Notes: generated by a model not told the origin, from the letters alone. DNA of 64,000 nt from Niabella sp. (GCA_017744795.1 JAGIAQ010000009.1:1-64000), one strand, 5' to 3'; positions 37,784 to 47,784 are shown, counted from the stretch's first letter. Program-made: numbers and translations.

Positions 37784-39244
37784 ATGCTTGTTTATCTCCT
37801 CCAGGTAACCTGCTGTTCCACTCTTTTGTACAGCTATTACCATTTTGTTTTAAGGAATGAGCGGTTTCATCAATACAATCGTTTTTACTTGCTGGCCCTT
37901 ATGCCATTAAGTTTTTTGCTCCCGCTGTTCCGGTTTACACTGCCATTGCAGAATGAAACGGTGTTGGTTATGGCAAACAAATTGAACCAGCTATCCGTCA
38001 CCCTCCCGGAAGTGATCGTCACCAGCCACCGGCAGACGCCCACTACCCGGTATGCGATGCCGTTTTTATATGGGTTTATTATGCTTATTTTTTTACTCCG
38101 GATAGGGGTAGCCGTAGCGAAAGTAATCCGCTTAAGGCTGCAGCATACGGTAAAAAACGCAGGCGGCTTGCAGCTGATCGAATGCAGGCATTCCGATGTG
38201 CCTTTTTCTTTTTTCAATTGGATCTTCTGGAATCCCGGAACCGATCCCAATACCGGATCCGGAAAACAATTATTGGATCATGAAGCCTATCATGTACGGC
38301 AGGGCCACAGCTGGGACCTGTTGTTCATTGAAGTTATTATTGCCGCTATGTGGTTCAATCCCATTTTTTATTTTGTCAGAAAAGAATTAAGAACGACCCA
38401 TGAATTCCTTGCCGACCAATACGCTGCCAACGAAAATAATAAATACCAATATGCTGAATTGCTGGTGCTGCATGCGATGAGGACCGCCCCTGCTCACAAA
38501 TTAATAACCCCTTTTTTCACCAACCAATTAAAAAGAAGAATTGCCATGCTTACAAAAAACAACAAACCCGCATTTCAATACCTTAGAAAATTAATGGTAT
38601 TGCCCCTCCTGGCCGTTGCTATGCTGCTATTTTCGTTTACTTACCTCGAGCGTTCCATTGCTGTCATAAAGAAAACCATTGCAGTGAACAGCCGCAATCC
38701 AATACTGAACAATGGAACAGAGGATTTATCGGACGCGAAGACCGTTGCATTGGTGGCCCGTGAATTGAACACCGTAAAGACCAAACCAAAAGTAAAACAG
38801 CAGCAAGTAATAAACAGTCTGCCTGCCCCAGAAATAAAGATCCAGCTGCCCAGTCTGGAAAATTTAAATCAGATAGTTGTTACGCAACTGGCAGATACTG
38901 TTCCGAGATTAAAAAAAGAACCGGAAATATTCACAAAAGTAGAGAAGGAGGCCTCCTACCCGGGAGATTGGAGCAGGTATTTAATGACCAATCTCAATGC
39001 AAGTGTGGCAACTGAACACGGAGCGCCGGCCGGCAACTATCAAGCAATTATTCAATTCGTTGTAGCCAGAGACGGTTCAGTAAGTGATATCAGGTGCATT
39101 AAAGATCCTGGATTTGGCATTGGCCAGGAAGCTATGCGGGTGATCAAACTTTCCGGCAACTGGAATCCTGCCGAACAAAACCATCGTACAGTAAAAGCCT
39201 ATAGAAAACAGCCTATCACCTTTTCTATTCAAGACGTTAAATAA
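37784..39244 (+). CDS. M56 (BlaR1-like) metallopeptidase with TonB-like C-terminal domain
   Basis: Zinc motif HEAYH in LLDHEAYHVRQGHSWDLLFIEV; C-terminal AIIQFVVARDGSVSDIRCIKDPGFGIGQEAMRVIKLSGNWNPA; start at MLVYLLQVTCCS. Confidence 0.92.
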   Translation: MLVYLLQVTCCSTLLYSYYHFVLRNERFHQYNRFYLLALMPLSFLLPLFRFTLPLQNETVLVMANKLNQLSVTLPEVIVTSHRQTPTTRYAMPFLYGFIMLIFLLRIGVAVAKVIRLRLQHTVKNAGGLQLIECRHSDVPFSFFNWIFWNPGTDPNTGSGKQLLDHEAYHVRQGHSWDLLFIEVIIAAMWFNPIFYFVRKELRTTHEFLADQYAANENNKYQYAELLVLHAMRTAPAHKLITPFFTNQLKRRIAMLTKNNKPAFQYLRKLMVLPLLAVAMLLFSFTYLERSIAVIKKTIAVNSRNPILNNGTEDLSDAKTVALVARELNTVKTKPKVKQQQVINSLPAPEIKIQLPSLENLNQIVVTQLADTVPRLKKEPEIFTKVEKEASYPGDWSRYLMTNLNASVATEHGAPAGNYQAIIQFVVARDGSVSDIRCIKDPGFGIGQEAMRVIKLSGNWNPAEQNHRTVKAYRKQPITFSIQDVK

Positions 39245-39591
39245 ATCTTAGCCGCAGGCCGCAGATAAGCAGCACTCAAAGCAGCAAGCCCGGTAACCAA
39301 CCCGCCTATTACGCCGGTAATAAGCGCCAAGGTTACCGGGCTTTTTCCAATTCCTAATAACAGGCCGATCCTGCCTGCCAGTATGCCACCGTTTGCAGTG
39401 TTGATGCGCGCGGCTAAAACAGCCCACAATAAAAACACGGCAATAAACCCGGAAAGAAAGGCTGCCGAAGGCCGTTGCGGCAGCAATAGGATAATGATGA
39501 ATCCCACCACGGCAATGATCCACCAGGGAAAATATATACCACCGATATAGGACAACAATGCAATGAGCAGAATACTTAAGAAGAATTTCAT
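39229..39591 (-). CDS. Hypothetical membrane protein (multiple TM)
   Basis: 120-aa hydrophobic ORF MKFFLSILLIALLSYIGGIYFPWWIIAVVGF; convergent overlap with the M56 gene. Confidence 0.75.
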   Translation of the reverse strand: MKFFLSILLIALLSYIGGIYFPWWIIAVVGFIIILLLPQRPSAAFLSGFIAVFLLWAVLAARINTANGGILAGRIGLLLGIGKSPVTLALITGVIGGLVTGLAALSAAYLRPAAKIYLTS

Positions 39592-39665
39592 TTTTAAAAC
39601 AAAGTTTTTCGGTTAAATAAGTTATCGGATCACGGTTACAAGTTTCAGGTTGCAGGGCAACTTAA

Positions 39666-42116
39666 CTAACCTTTTGAAAAATTCAGGGTCCATTTAACGC
39701 GGGCATCTCCCCGCTCCCCGGCGTTCATCAGCCACAAGGGGTAATATTGCCCGGAGGCCCAGGTATCTACCGCATTGTCATAAAACCGGCTTCCGGGGTT
39801 GCCGCTTTGCCCACCCGGGTATACGCCGTAGGCCTCGGTTGGCGAGCTCAATTGAACGATCATCCGCCAGCTGGGACCATGACTTTTTTTAACGGCATTA
39901 ATGATATTGCCCCAGCCGCCCACATTTAACCCGGTACGCGCAAAAGGCAATAATGCATCTTTGAGTAAATGATAGATCGTTACACCTTTGAATTTTGCCC
40001 ATTGTAACCTGCCCTCTTTTTCGGCCTGCGCCATAACTACCGCGGTTTTGTTTAAGGCATCAGTAACCACATCATGAATCGTTTGCTGCTCCGGCGCATT
40101 GATATTATCTACAAAGCCCATAACGGTAGAATCCTTCTTTAATAATTCCATCAGGGTTTCTTCCGCCGGCAACTCGGCCTTGTAACCTGTTTTGTCAATC
40201 TCGTCCTGCCAGATTCCGGTAGACAATGAATCCATCCAGCATTGGTAAATCGTTTGCCCTAATGAAGCCGGGCCTGCAAAAAGATCCCAGCCTTTCACTA
40301 TCTCAAAATATTTCTGTGCTTCGGGCGTTAGCTTTTCAGGATCGGTGTAGCGGATCAGCATGGGCACCATATCCCGCGCCGTAATATTATAATAATTATT
40401 CTGCAGGTCCATCATTGTTTGCGTAGTAATATTATTGCTTTGGCTCAGGTACCAGTCGATAGCCCTGGCCCGTGGCGTAATATAGGCGCCGGGAATAAAA
40501 TACGGATAAGCAGCATCCGCCGGGCGCTGATTGGCACTAAACAAATAACCTCTCTCAGGATTCACGGCATGCGGGTTTTCGGTTTGTGGAATATATCCCT
40601 GCCAGTCGTAACTGCTGTCGGTTCCCGGCATTACATATTGGCCCTGGTTCTCCCATCGGGCGGGGAATTTTCCCTGTTGCCAGAGCGCTATGGTGCCCGA
40701 TTTGGACGCAAATGCAAAATTTTGTCCCGGGCATTCAAATGATTTGATCGCGTTCAAGTAATCGTCATAGTTCTTTGCGCGGTTTAAAAAATAAAAAGCG
40801 CTGCCATCGTCTCCGGTATGATGAGCCATCCATTTTACTGCCAATCCGTTATTGTTAGTAAGCGTATCTCTGAAACTGGCATCATACATAACCGGTCCAA
40901 AAACCGTATAGGAAACAGTATCATAAACAGTAGACTGTCCCTTGACTTTGATGGCTTCGATCCGCTGCTGCGCCGGCTTCCATCCATTGTTAAACCAATA
41001 GGAACTGCGGGTATTGTCCCTGAATCTTATGGAATAATAATCCTTCACATCGCGCTGGGCATTGGTTACGCCCCAGGCGATACTGTCATTAAAACCGATG
41101 ATCACATACGGACTGCCGGGCAGTGTGGCGCCATATACTTTGCTTTGCGGCGTGCTTAGCTGCATTTCATACCAGATAGAAGGAAGCGATAACTCCAGAT
41201 GCGGATCATTGCAAAGAATGGGCGCTTTGCTGGCTGTTTTACTGCCGGCTACCACCCAGTTGTTGCTGCCATTGTCCGCGTCGGGCGTATATTCTTCAAA
41301 AGCAGTTATTTTATGCGGTTCTTTAAAATAAGCCGTGTCTGCGCCCGCGGGAACTTTTAAATTAAGCGCTGGTTTTTCAAATGCCGTTCCCGGCGGCACA
41401 ATAGGTTTTAATGAATCAGGAACCTGCGGATACAGCGCATTCAGCTGATCGGTTGTAAAGACAGTATGCAGGCGCGTAAGGGCCAGATCCTTCTCCGTCC
41501 CTGAAGCCAGCATTTTTGCCATCATTTTCAACAGTAATGCAGTGCGCAGGTTGGTCCATTCTTCCGGTGCAAAATTCAGTATCTTATATTCGAGCGGAAG
41601 GTCTTTTACTTTCAGCGAGTGGATATAGGCATTTACGCCTGCTGTGTAGGCCGTATATATTGCCCGGGCCTTGGAATCTTTTTCCATTACTTCCAGCGAA
41701 TTTTCCGCCGCATATTTCATTCCCAGGCGGCGTTGTTCCCGGTCGTAGTTAATTGCCTTTGGGCCTGCTATCTCGCTTACTCTTCCTTCTGCAGCTTTGG
41801 TTTGCAGATCCATCTGAAACAGCCGGAATTTTGCATGCAGATAGCCCTGCACAAAATAAAGATCTTCATCATTTTCTGCAAACACATGGGGCACCAGGCG
41901 CGCATCAAAATATACCTGTACTTTTCCCTTTAGCTCAGGAAAGGAAAGATCCCCGTTAAAGGTTGCTGAAGTATCTTCGGCATTCTGCCAAAAACCAGAT
42001 TGCGGGCTCAAAAAATTACCGACAGGCATCGGGATCTTATCTCCCAGAGGACGGCTCAACAGCACGGTTAATCCCACAGTAATGGTTGCTGTAATTAAAA
42101 AAGGAATTATTCTCAT
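39666..42116 (-). CDS. Penicillin acylase family protein (Ntn hydrolase)
   Basis: Nucleophile motif DNGSNNWVVAGSKTASKAPILCNDPHL; GSRFYDNAVDTWASGQYYPL. Confidence 0.94.
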   Translation of the reverse strand: MRIIPFLITATITVGLTVLLSRPLGDKIPMPVGNFLSPQSGFWQNAEDTSATFNGDLSFPELKGKVQVYFDARLVPHVFAENDEDLYFVQGYLHAKFRLFQMDLQTKAAEGRVSEIAGPKAINYDREQRRLGMKYAAENSLEVMEKDSKARAIYTAYTAGVNAYIHSLKVKDLPLEYKILNFAPEEWTNLRTALLLKMMAKMLASGTEKDLALTRLHTVFTTDQLNALYPQVPDSLKPIVPPGTAFEKPALNLKVPAGADTAYFKEPHKITAFEEYTPDADNGSNNWVVAGSKTASKAPILCNDPHLELSLPSIWYEMQLSTPQSKVYGATLPGSPYVIIGFNDSIAWGVTNAQRDVKDYYSIRFRDNTRSSYWFNNGWKPAQQRIEAIKVKGQSTVYDTVSYTVFGPVMYDASFRDTLTNNNGLAVKWMAHHTGDDGSAFYFLNRAKNYDDYLNAIKSFECPGQNFAFASKSGTIALWQQGKFPARWENQGQYVMPGTDSSYDWQGYIPQTENPHAVNPERGYLFSANQRPADAAYPYFIPGAYITPRARAIDWYLSQSNNITTQTMMDLQNNYYNITARDMVPMLIRYTDPEKLTPEAQKYFEIVKGWDLFAGPASLGQTIYQCWMDSLSTGIWQDEIDKTGYKAELPAEETLMELLKKDSTVMGFVDNINAPEQQTIHDVVTDALNKTAVVMAQAEKEGRLQWAKFKGVTIYHLLKDALLPFARTGLNVGGWGNIINAVKKSHGPSWRMIVQLSSPTEAYGVYPGGQSGNPGSRFYDNAVDTWASGQYYPLWLMNAGERGDARVKWTLNFSKG

Positions 42117-42181
42117 AGATAAACCTTGTACAGGCAATATACTAAAAGTATCACATAAATGAAAAAGTCAATTGCTTCTAC

Positions 42182-42365
42182 AGGACGAACGCATAAATTT
42201 AAAAGATTGCCACAAATACACGAATAAAATAGCTGTTGTGCCCTATTCACAGAAAATAAACACGAATTCCATGCGCCGCCGGCGCTATTTGTGTTCATTA
42301 TTTTACGGATAGATTAATCATTCTATTCGTGCATTCGTGGCTTAACCAATTTATGCGTTCGCCCT
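42182..42365. repeat. About 184-bp imperfect palindrome (GCGAACGCATAAATT...GCCACGAATGCACGAATA family)
   Basis: Left arm gacgaacgcataaattt...gccacaaatacacgaataaaat; right arm reverse complement gggcgaacgcataaattggttaagccacgaatgcacgaatagaat. Confidence 0.85.
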
Positions 42366-42386
42366 GATTGCTTCTACCAGACAGGC

Positions 42387-42578
42387 CTATCCCTTCTTTA
42401 ACGCAGCAGATGTGTCTCCAGCGCCTTTTATTTTTTTTCTTCCCGATTCGATCAATGACTGCTGTAACAGGTATTCTATCTGGCCGTTCACGCTCCGGAA
42501 CTCATCCGAAGCCCATTTTTCCAGCAGGTTAAAGGTTGCCTGATCGATCCGTAATATAAAACTTTTCTTTTCCTTCAA
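42387..42578 (-). CDS. Arc family (ribbon-helix-helix) DNA-binding protein
   Basis: FILRIDQATFNLLEKWASDEFRSVNGQIEYLLQQSL. Confidence 0.85.
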   Translation of the reverse strand: MKEKKSFILRIDQATFNLLEKWASDEFRSVNGQIEYLLQQSLIESGRKKIKGAGDTSAALKKG

Positions 42579-42589
42579 AATTGCCTCCT

Positions 42590-43453
42590 TTATTGGTAAA
42601 GGGTTCCTGCATTTAATACGGGTGTAGCGGCTTTTTCACCACAAAGCACTACCATCAGGTTGCTTACCATTGCGGCTTTGCGCTCATCGTCCAATACAAC
42701 AATATTTTCTTCAGATAATTTTTTTAACGCCAGGTCCACCATGCCAACGGCACCTTCCACAATCTTGGTACGCGCGGCAACAATAGCAGTTGCCTGCTGG
42801 CGCTGCAGCATCGCCCCCGCAATTTCAGGAGCATAAGCCAGGTGACTGATACGCGCCTCCTGGATCAGAATACCCGCAGGTTCCAGGCGATCTGTTAACT
42901 CTTGTTCCAGTATCTTATTCACCCGGTCGCCGCCATCTCTTAAGGTCATGTCGGCATTTTCATCTTCAATGCTATCATAGGCAAAGCTAACGGCCAGGTG
43001 ACGAACGGCTGCTTCGCTCTGGGTGCGTACATAATCGATATAATTTGCTACCTGATAAGCAGCCTTATATGTATCACCTACCTTCCACACGATCACAGCG
43101 CCGATCTCAATCGGGTTGCCCATTTTATCATTCACCTTCAACGTTTGCCCCTGGAAGTTCTGATACCGCAGGCTGATATTGTAACTGGAGTACAGTGGAT
43201 TTACAAAGAACAGCCCATTCTCTTTTACCGATCCAACGTATTTACCAAAAAAGTTCAGCACCCGGGAGTGATTGGGCTGAATGATCATCAATCCTTTTAT
43301 AAAGAAAAAACTCAGCACAATGGAAAGCACGCCCAGAACAACAAACCCAACACGTTGCTCGGAATTGATGAAAAGGAACACGCCAATTGCAATTAAAGCA
43401 ATCGCAATTACTAAAGCAAGATAGCCCGATATGGGCCTTAAAATTTTTTCCAT
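42590..43453 (-). CDS. SPFH domain-containing protein
   Basis: [81 protein letters not shown]. Confidence 0.93.
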   Translation of the reverse strand: MEKILRPISGYLALVIAIALIAIGVFLFINSEQRVGFVVLGVLSIVLSFFFIKGLMIIQPNHSRVLNFFGKYVGSVKENGLFFVNPLYSSYNISLRYQNFQGQTLKVNDKMGNPIEIGAVIVWKVGDTYKAAYQVANYIDYVRTQSEAAVRHLAVSFAYDSIEDENADMTLRDGGDRVNKILEQELTDRLEPAGILIQEARISHLAYAPEIAGAMLQRQQATAIVAARTKIVEGAVGMVDLALKKLSEENIVVLDDERKAAMVSNLMVVLCGEKAATPVLNAGTLYQ

Positions 43454-43531
43454 AGTTTTAATTTGATATTAAAATGATATCATAAAGATATAAACTGTTT
43501 TAATCCGAAAAAAATAAATTTCGGTGCGCGG

Positions 43532-43590
43532 CGAAAAAGCCACTGAAACACAGAATCACAGAAACTTTTCAGTGTTTCTATAGCGAAAAA
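43532..43590. repeat. Degenerate dispersed repeat (AAAGCCACTGAAACACAGAATCACAGAAACTTTTCAGTGTTTCT)
   Basis: Shares modules with 19756-19803 and 56535-56620. Confidence 0.6.
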
Positions 43591-43591
43591 A

Positions 43592-44416
43592 CTACTTTTT
43601 CAGCAGGCCCGCGATCCGGTTAGCAATGATGGTATTGCCTTTATCAGAAGGATGCAGCCCGTCGTAAGTGAGGCTGACCGCATCTGCAGGATAAGGATAT
43701 TCGTCCGTTTCCGGATTAAAAGGAATATCATGAAAGTCCGGATAGGGATAGTTCTTATAAACACCCGTTTGAGGATCTTTCAGGCGTTTAAAATGGACCA
43801 GGTCTTTTTCGTTCAGCAAGGGGTCGTTATACAGATCAATCACTTCAATATGCTCCCTCCTGCCGATATCCTTTACCGCAGCCGCAACGGCTTTGAGTGA
43901 TTGTCCGTCCTTTTCTTTATAAGACCCCCAGGCGTTATTTTTTTTGTTGAACAGGTAAACAAAATCGGAACGCTGCAAGGGCGTTATCAGGATAATGCGC
44001 GCAGCATTATTTAGCTTTCTTATTTTTTCAATAATGATCCGAAAGGAACCATAGATCGTGTGAGTGCCCGTATTTGTTACATAATCTGTAAAACTGCCGA
44101 TGGGCTTGCCCTGCCACCAGTCGTTGGTTCCAAGAAAAATGGAATAGACATCCGCTGCCGGTATGTGCAGTGAATCGAATTGCTGGGCAATCTTTACCGA
44201 GGTCCAGCCATTGTATCCTTTATTGACGTAATGAACGAAAGGCAGTTGTTCCGATACCCGGGTCATATATCCTTTTGTAACACGGTTACCAGTCTCATTT
44301 AAATGATCGTTCAGGTAGGTGATGCTGTCGCCAATGGCCACCCATCTGATCTCTTTTTGTTTAAAGCCAAAAACAGCAATTAACAATACCAATAAAAGCG
44401 GCAGGATCCGTTTCAT
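43592..44416 (-). CDS. SGNH/GDSL hydrolase family protein
   Basis: Start at MKRILPLLLVLLIAVFGF; GDS block VAIGDSITYLND, LGTNDW, YDGLHPSDKG. Confidence 0.9.
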   Translation of the reverse strand: MKRILPLLLVLLIAVFGFKQKEIRWVAIGDSITYLNDHLNETGNRVTKGYMTRVSEQLPFVHYVNKGYNGWTSVKIAQQFDSLHIPAADVYSIFLGTNDWWQGKPIGSFTDYVTNTGTHTIYGSFRIIIEKIRKLNNAARIILITPLQRSDFVYLFNKKNNAWGSYKEKDGQSLKAVAAAVKDIGRREHIEVIDLYNDPLLNEKDLVHFKRLKDPQTGVYKNYPYPDFHDIPFNPETDEYPYPADAVSLTYDGLHPSDKGNTIIANRIAGLLKK

Positions 44417-44543
44417 ATATTTTTTATACAGCTTGCAAAAACAGGTTTTTAATCGATAAGCAAGACAATTTTTTCTCACAGATTTTTCGAATTCCCGGCC
44501 AAATATGATTTCCGCCTTTAGCGGAAGAAAAGTTTTAAAAAAT

Positions 44544-44953
44544 GTTACAAGCCTGTAAGCCGGATTCTGTACCCCCGCCACGGGCGGGGGCGGTTATCAT
44601 TTATCTGTTCAAAGAGTTACCTCAATGAATCAATCTGCCTACCCTTCCTGCCATCCCGCCGGGGCGAAATAGTGAACGGGCCGCTCACCTTTTACCAGCT
44701 GCCTGGTTAAAAGCAGGATTTACATGGCATTTCAGCATACAAGGTTTACCCGCATTCTGTATTACTACAGAACACCGTGAGCTCTTACCTCACATTTTCA
44801 CCCTCATCCTGCCTTGCGACTGGACAGTTATTTTCTGTGGCACTATCTGTTGCTCTGCCGAAACAGAACACCCGGCTGTTCACCGGTGCATTGCCCTGCG
44901 CTGTCCGGACTTTCCTTTCCCGCCGGGGCGGGAACGATAACCCGGCTTGTAAC
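44544..44953 (-). ncRNA. rnpB: RNase P RNA (bacterial class A-like)
   Basis: Minus strand begins GTTACAAGCCGGGTTATC...GGAAAGGAAAGTCCGGACAGCGCAGGGCAATGCACCGG and ends GTACAGAATCCGGCTTACAGGCTTGTAAC; conserved 5' and 3' RNase P signatures pair at the termini. Confidence 0.93.
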
Positions 44954-44957
44954 GGTG

Positions 44958-44965
44958 CAAATTTA
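44958..44965 (-). promoter_or_regulatory. Bacteroidota-type -7 element (TAAATTTG) of rnpB
   Basis: TAAATTTG immediately upstream of the inferred rnpB 5' end. Confidence 0.65.
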
Positions 44966-45070
44966 GAATGTAAAATGTAAAATGTAGAATTTTAAATGTA
45001 ATATGTTGTTTTATGAATGATGGTGGCATTCATTATTTTTCATTCTACATTCAATATTCAATATTTAAAA
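44965..45070. repeat. Low-complexity microrepeat (aatgtaaaatgtagaattttaaatg...cattctacattcaatattcaatattt), imperfect palindrome
   Basis: Arms aaaatgtagaa / ttctacatt; related sequence at 9622-9664. Confidence 0.65.
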
Positions 45071-46083
45071 TGTATTTCTGTGGCGCCGTACCCATACGAC
45101 GGATGATACTGGTTTACGAAATAATTCACTTCTTTTTTTAGTCGCAGTGCGTCGTGTATTTCATCGCGCAACTTGCCCGTGCCTACTCCGTGTATGATCG
45201 TAAGCATGGGCTGCATATGGGCTACTGCCAGGTTATAAAATTTTTCAAAAGTATCCAGCTGCAGGGTCAGCATTTCAAAATTATTCATCCGGGAAGCGTT
45301 ATCTGTTAGCTTCTCAATATGCAGGTCCACAACGCTCCGCGCCGGCTCCAGGTGTTTCCTGGCCTCCTTTGCATTGTACACCTTAAATTTCTGGCTGAGC
45401 TTGCTCATGGAAATATCCATCGGGCTTTCCTCGGGCTGCCTTTCAGGGTAAACGTCAAACAGCTTTTGCGAAAAACTGGCCTCATTTTTCTTCCGTAATG
45501 TTTCAATTTTTTCAAACAGTTGTTTGGGTTTCAGCTTTACTGATGTTTCATAATGGGGCGCCTTTGTTTTGTCTGGCTTTTGCAGGGAAAATTCAAAGTC
45601 AAATGAAGGACTGTCGCTCATATCCGCAAAGGGCACATCATGCAGGTAAAAATGCTGAAAAGGAAGGATGTTGTTTTTTAATTCAAATTCCGGCTCACCA
45701 AAAAAGCCCAGTGCATATTTAAAATTATAGGCAGTATAGGTATTATTTACGAGGTGTATTTTCAGTAACTCCACTACTTCATCGCCAAACTCGTCGGTGT
45801 CAGAAACAGGAAGGAAGTTCAGCCAAATCCCATCTTCTTTACGCGGCTCCGGTGTTTTCTTTTCCTTTTTAATATCATCTATAAAGGACCGCGGCTTTGC
45901 CGGCTGCTGTTTTTTCTTTTGGGTAAAATTGCGGAAATAAGGAAAATCGATCTGATCTAAATAAACGGGAAATTTTACACCCCGCACGTCTACCATTACC
46001 ATTTTATCATTTATAAAATCAATAATGGTTCCTTCTTCTTCTGAATGCAGTATTAATACTTTATCGCCTATCTGGTATTTCAT
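45058..46083 (-). CDS. DUF2027 and Smr domain-containing protein
   Basis: N-terminal KYQIGDKVLILHSEEEGTIIDFI; C-terminal Smr VDLHIEKL...LTIIHGVGTGKLRDEIHDAL. Confidence 0.9.
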   Translation of the reverse strand: MKYQIGDKVLILHSEEEGTIIDFINDKMVMVDVRGVKFPVYLDQIDFPYFRNFTQKKKQQPAKPRSFIDDIKKEKKTPEPRKEDGIWLNFLPVSDTDEFGDEVVELLKIHLVNNTYTAYNFKYALGFFGEPEFELKNNILPFQHFYLHDVPFADMSDSPSFDFEFSLQKPDKTKAPHYETSVKLKPKQLFEKIETLRKKNEASFSQKLFDVYPERQPEESPMDISMSKLSQKFKVYNAKEARKHLEPARSVVDLHIEKLTDNASRMNNFEMLTLQLDTFEKFYNLAVAHMQPMLTIIHGVGTGKLRDEIHDALRLKKEVNYFVNQYHPSYGYGATEIHFKY

Positions 46084-47773
46084 TTTCTACAAGGGCCAGT
46101 TTACTGTTAAAGCGGCTGTAACTGAAATATACTACCAGTCCTACCGCCAGCCATATTAAGAACCGGAGCCAGTTGGTATGACTTTCCTGGGCCATCAGGT
46201 AAAAACAGCTCACCATCCCCAGCACCGGTATTAAAGAGAATTTTTTCAGGTAAGACAATACAACTATAACAACCAGCACCAGCCAAAACAGTACCATCGG
46301 GAAGGTTTCTATTGTTGCAATGTCCTTAAAATAGGTGGGCAGCTTCACAATGATTACAGAAATAACCACTACAAACAAAGCCGGAATAATATAACGCCCG
46401 TTTATATACGGCACTTTAAACCGCGAAGCCGCTTTTTCCGGTTGTTTATCCAGCACCAGTATCCCACCGCAAACCAGTACAAATGCAAACAATGTACCGA
46501 TACTCGTAAGGGCCAGCACCGTATCCAGGTTTAAAAACAAAGCAGGAACGGCAACAACCAACCCCGTAATAATAGTAGCAAAGGAAGGCGTTTTGTATTT
46601 AGGATGGATCCTCGAAAAGGCTTTAGGCAGCAATCCGTCACGGCTCATGCTCATCCATATCCGGGGCTGTCCCATCTGGAACACCAGCAATACGCTTGCG
46701 GTTGCAAAGATGGCGCTCACGGCCACTACCGCAGAAATGAATTTTAGCCCACGCATATCGAACACCATTGCCAGAGGGTCGCCCACATTCAAACGAGTAT
46801 AAGGAACCATTCCTGTAAGCACCAATGCCAGCAATACATATAAAATGGTGCAAATGATCAGCGAGTAGATCATACCTTTAGGCAGATCCGTTTGGGGATC
46901 TCTGCATTCCTCCGCCGTGGTGGAAATAGCATCAAACCCAATATAGGCAAAGAACACAGCCGACACCCCTTTTAAAATACCACCGATGCCGGTAGGTGTA
47001 AAAGGCGACCAGTTATCGGGGTTTACATAAAAGGCTCCCAGCACAATCACAACAAATATAACGGCGAGCTTCAGCCCCACCATAAAGTTGCTGGCGTTCC
47101 GGGACTCTTTCACTCCAACAAAAACAATGTAGGTGATCACTACCACAATAAACAATGCTGGCAGATCCATAATAATACGTAACCCGGCGATCTGCGGCGC
47201 ATTCGTCCAGGCGGCTACTTTTTCAGCCAGGGCCGCATCCATCCCTGGCACCACCTGGTGCAGGCCAGTAGCGGCCGCTTCGGCGAAGCCCCGTTTGGCC
47301 GTGATATAATCCATCGTAAGCCAGTCGGGGATATGAATACCTATTTTGTCAGTAAGGTGAGTAAAATAATCGCTCCAGGAAATAGCCACCGCAATATTGC
47401 CGATAGCATATTCCATCAAAAGATCCCAGCCGATGATCCAGGCAAAGATCTCCCCGAATGCAACATAAGAATAGGTATACGCGCTGCCCGAAACCGGCAC
47501 TGTTGAAGCAAACTGCGCATAGCACAACGCTGCAAACCCACAGGCTATCGCCGTAAAAATATACAGGAACACCACACCCGGGCCCCCTTCTGCAGAAGCC
47601 TTGCCGATACTGCTGAACACACCGGCTCCAATTACAGCTGCCACACCCAGCGCAGTAAGGTCCCTTACACCCAGTACTTTCTTCAGCCCCGAGCTATGTG
47701 CGTCTGTGAGACCGCTCTCTGCTTCCTTTAATATGAGTTGCACCGATTTTTTTCGCAGTAGTGGATTGGGCAT
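46061..47773 (-). CDS. APC family amino acid permease
   Basis: GVRDLTALGVAAVIGAGVFSSIG; FFAYIGFDAISTTAEECRDPQTDLPKGMI. Confidence 0.94.
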   Translation of the reverse strand: MPNPLLRKKSVQLILKEAESGLTDAHSSGLKKVLGVRDLTALGVAAVIGAGVFSSIGKASAEGGPGVVFLYIFTAIACGFAALCYAQFASTVPVSGSAYTYSYVAFGEIFAWIIGWDLLMEYAIGNIAVAISWSDYFTHLTDKIGIHIPDWLTMDYITAKRGFAEAAATGLHQVVPGMDAALAEKVAAWTNAPQIAGLRIIMDLPALFIVVVITYIVFVGVKESRNASNFMVGLKLAVIFVVIVLGAFYVNPDNWSPFTPTGIGGILKGVSAVFFAYIGFDAISTTAEECRDPQTDLPKGMIYSLIICTILYVLLALVLTGMVPYTRLNVGDPLAMVFDMRGLKFISAVVAVSAIFATASVLLVFQMGQPRIWMSMSRDGLLPKAFSRIHPKYKTPSFATIITGLVVAVPALFLNLDTVLALTSIGTLFAFVLVCGGILVLDKQPEKAASRFKVPYINGRYIIPALFVVVISVIIVKLPTYFKDIATIETFPMVLFWLVLVVIVVLSYLKKFSLIPVLGMVSCFYLMAQESHTNWLRFLIWLAVGLVVYFSYSRFNSKLALVENEIPDRR

Positions 47774-47784
47774 ACGATAATTGA

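Noticed and set aside
42182-42365. Considered as a CRISPR array because of recurring CACGAAT units
   Set aside because: No regular direct repeats with uniform spacers; the structure is a single inverted repeat.
44416-44581. N-terminal extension of the SGNH hydrolase ORF to 44581
   Set aside because: Runs into the rnpB 3' end; the internal ATG at 44416 precedes a proper signal peptide.
44777-44980. Plus-strand 67-aa ORF (MSSYLTFSPSSCLATGQLF...)
   Set aside because: Lies inside the antisense of the RNase P RNA gene; not a real protein.
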